From positions 211,674,250-211,738,249 of the forward strand of contig CATIUR010000001.1 of the NCBI GenBank assembly GCA_949592205.1: a stretch of 64,000 bases of DNA. Direction: 5' to 3'. Every line of letters begins with the position of its first letter. The first letter of the stretch is position 1. The notes under the pieces are model-generated. The model worked only from the letters and a program-made list of their open reading frames with translations, did not search any database and had not been told where the DNA came from. Source of the stretch: Helichrysum umbraculigerum. Lineage: Eukaryota; Streptophyta; Magnoliopsida; Asterales; Asteraceae. A program made the position numbers and the translations under genes. Positions 62,415 through 64,000 of the stretch are shown in pieces.

Positions 62415-64000
62415 TGTAACATCCTCGAATTGGACCTAGTTGTTTTATATTATTTCTTGATTTAAATAAGTATTTAAATGTGTTTGGAAATAATATTGTT
62501 TGAAATAGTTGAAATAATTGGAATAGGAGTTAAATATTCCAATGTGATAAGTGAATTATTAATTGTTGTAAATTAATATAGTTAACGGTACAATAAAATG
62601 TTTGGACTTGCAAATGGTTTTCGGGTTCCAGACAATAGATTGAGATGGGGTATTAAATTATACCCGTATATTGAAGGCGGTTTGTGAACCGACTATATAT
62701 TTAACTTTCCATTTTAGGAAAGTTCATTTAGAAACTTTAGAAACTCATAGAAACTCTCTGAAAACTTTCAAATCAATCCAGAAATCAAATCAGGAAGTTG
62801 TGGTTCTCGTGAATCTTCATAATCATCAGATTACCATCGTTAGATTCTTCAATCAGTAAGTATTCTTGAGTATTTAAGAATTTGATTTTTGATTGAATTT
62901 GGGTAAATTGATGATTTGAGAGATTTGAATGTTAGAAACAGGTTATAAGTGTTACATATTGATTATGTGATGATATTTGAGGTTTATAACCGTTTAAAAA
63001 CCGAGTTTTTGATGATTTGGTTAAGATTTGCGGGTTAGGGTTTGAGCAGATTCGCACAGGCTGGGACGAAGGAGGAAGCCGGCGGCTTCGTTCCCAAGCC
63101 GGCGGCTTGTGCGATGTTGGTTGAAACCGGCGGCTTCGTGGGGCAAGCCGGCGGCTTGAGTGGTCTGGCAGGGACCCGACGGGTCTAAACCCGACCCGGC
63201 GGTTGGTATTTGCTTTAAAACGTAGTGTTGTTCTGTTATCACAATTGGTAAATTACCCGGCGGTTGTGGAAGTAAAGCCGGCGGGTGAGGATAGGAAGCC
63301 GGCGGCTTCCAGGAGGAAGCCGGCGGCTTGAAGGGCTGTCATAACTTTTCTTTTAACTTGTTAAATGTAATGTGATATGTATCTGTTGCAAGTTAATATA
63401 TGGTAATGGTTATGTTGTAATCATTAGTGTATAATTAGGAACTAGTAATCTTGATGTAGATTATGTTAAGTTCTTAATGTTAAAGATTGATATAAGTTTA
63501 GTATTAATGTTCTTGATTACTAACTTATATTTGATTGATTAATTCTCAGATGTGGAGAAGGCTCAGTGATATTAGACAACTGAGTGGAGGCCTGAGGTAG
63601 TCGGTGAGTGGATCTGTAACCTCAGTGTGATTTAGTTGTAATGATTTGATGTACAACAAGTAATTATAGTATTACTTTGATAGAATGTAATTGTTGAGAT
63701 AACTTGCCATGATAGTTTGACTAGTTGCTTACTTGGCTGTTTGAGCTAGTATGTAAGATTCTGAGGTCAACTTGACTTGACAGTTGGACTTGGTTGTTAT
63801 TGTAGACGACAGGAGATCTTGAAACTTGAAATGTTGGTTTGGAGGTCTAGGTCGTGTGTGATTAACAACCGGTTACCGGTAATTCTGTATAGGCCAATTC
63901 AGATGATTGATAAGGGTTCCCTGAGTACCAAACCGGTATTAGGGTATCTCAGGAGCCACCGGTCCTCATGATGATTTATAATGTTTGATTGGTGTAGCTT
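62415..64000. mobile_element. LTR of another gypsy-like element, cut by the window edge
   Basis: It opens TGTAACATCCTCG at the break in LTR 3. A TATATATT box near 62693 is followed by a CA/TC-rich leader and GT-type splice-like sites near 62856. A cluster of AAGCCGGCGGCTT hairpins follows. No coding domain is visible before the window ends, so length and orientation are unknown. Confidence 0.65.
63074..63330. repeat. AAGCCGGCGGCTT hairpin cluster in an LTR
   Basis: At least six full or near-full copies of AAGCCGGCGGCTT (stem AAGCCG/CGGCTT around one G), plus partial CCGGCGG copies, lie within 260 bases with irregular spacers. The local GC content is far above the surroundings. Confidence 0.85.

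Overview
This is nuclear DNA from a flowering plant. The base composition is AT-rich, genes are split by introns, and the intact genes are clearly eudicot-like: a VND-type NAC transcription factor, a thylakoid lumen pentapeptide-repeat protein and an SKU5 multicopper-oxidase-like protein. The style of the LTR retrotransposons (LTRs opening TGTAACACCCC, iMet primer site) and the SUVH-type N-terminal motif would fit Asteraceae, but that placement is an impression and not proven here. No bacterial, organellar or viral segment was seen.

Bases 1-22 kb are the genic part. A VND4-like NAC gene (4884-6716, +) has a probable 5'UTR intron, a TATA box and one GC-AG intron. A complete seven-exon gene for the 17.4 kDa thylakoid lumen protein runs on the minus strand (16895 to 12985). 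Lying antisense inside its fourth intron is a 422-codon ORF (14640-15908, +) made only of SUVH5/6-type N-terminal motifs, without SRA or SET domains. Its likely promoter and leader lie beyond the 3' end of the lumen-protein gene, so the two transcription units would interlock. A complete nine-exon SKU5-like gene follows on the minus strand (21617 to 18736).

Bases 22-41 kb are a mosaic of DNA transposons and retroelement remnants. Several are delimited by terminal inverted repeats and target-site duplications (TSDs) readable in the sequence: Mutator-like elements with GGG...CCC ends and 7-9 bp TSDs, a hAT-type MITE, two PIF/Harbinger-type elements of about 2 kb carrying only a Myb/SANT-like ORF, a tRNA-derived SINE, a 2.1 kb solo LTR, a Helitron-type 3' end, and a large hairpin whose apex is made of head-to-head telomere-like repeats.

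Bases 41-64 kb are nested LTR retroelements. The outer LTR-like sequence (from 41433) contains a CACTA transposon (42094-45283, TSD TCC) that carries an exon of phosphoacetylglucosamine mutase. It is interrupted by a second LTR (47470), which holds a second hAT MITE and is itself interrupted at 50275. The insertion there is a tandem LTR-gag-LTR-gag-LTR array of a gag-only gypsy-type element (TR-GAG type, minus strand, period about 5.55 kb). The middle LTR looks like a recombinant of the outer two. The third LTR is cut at 62415 by yet another LTR that runs off the window. Four of these LTRs each contain their own cluster of short hairpin-forming palindromes, an architectural similarity without sequence identity that may be the most unusual signal here.
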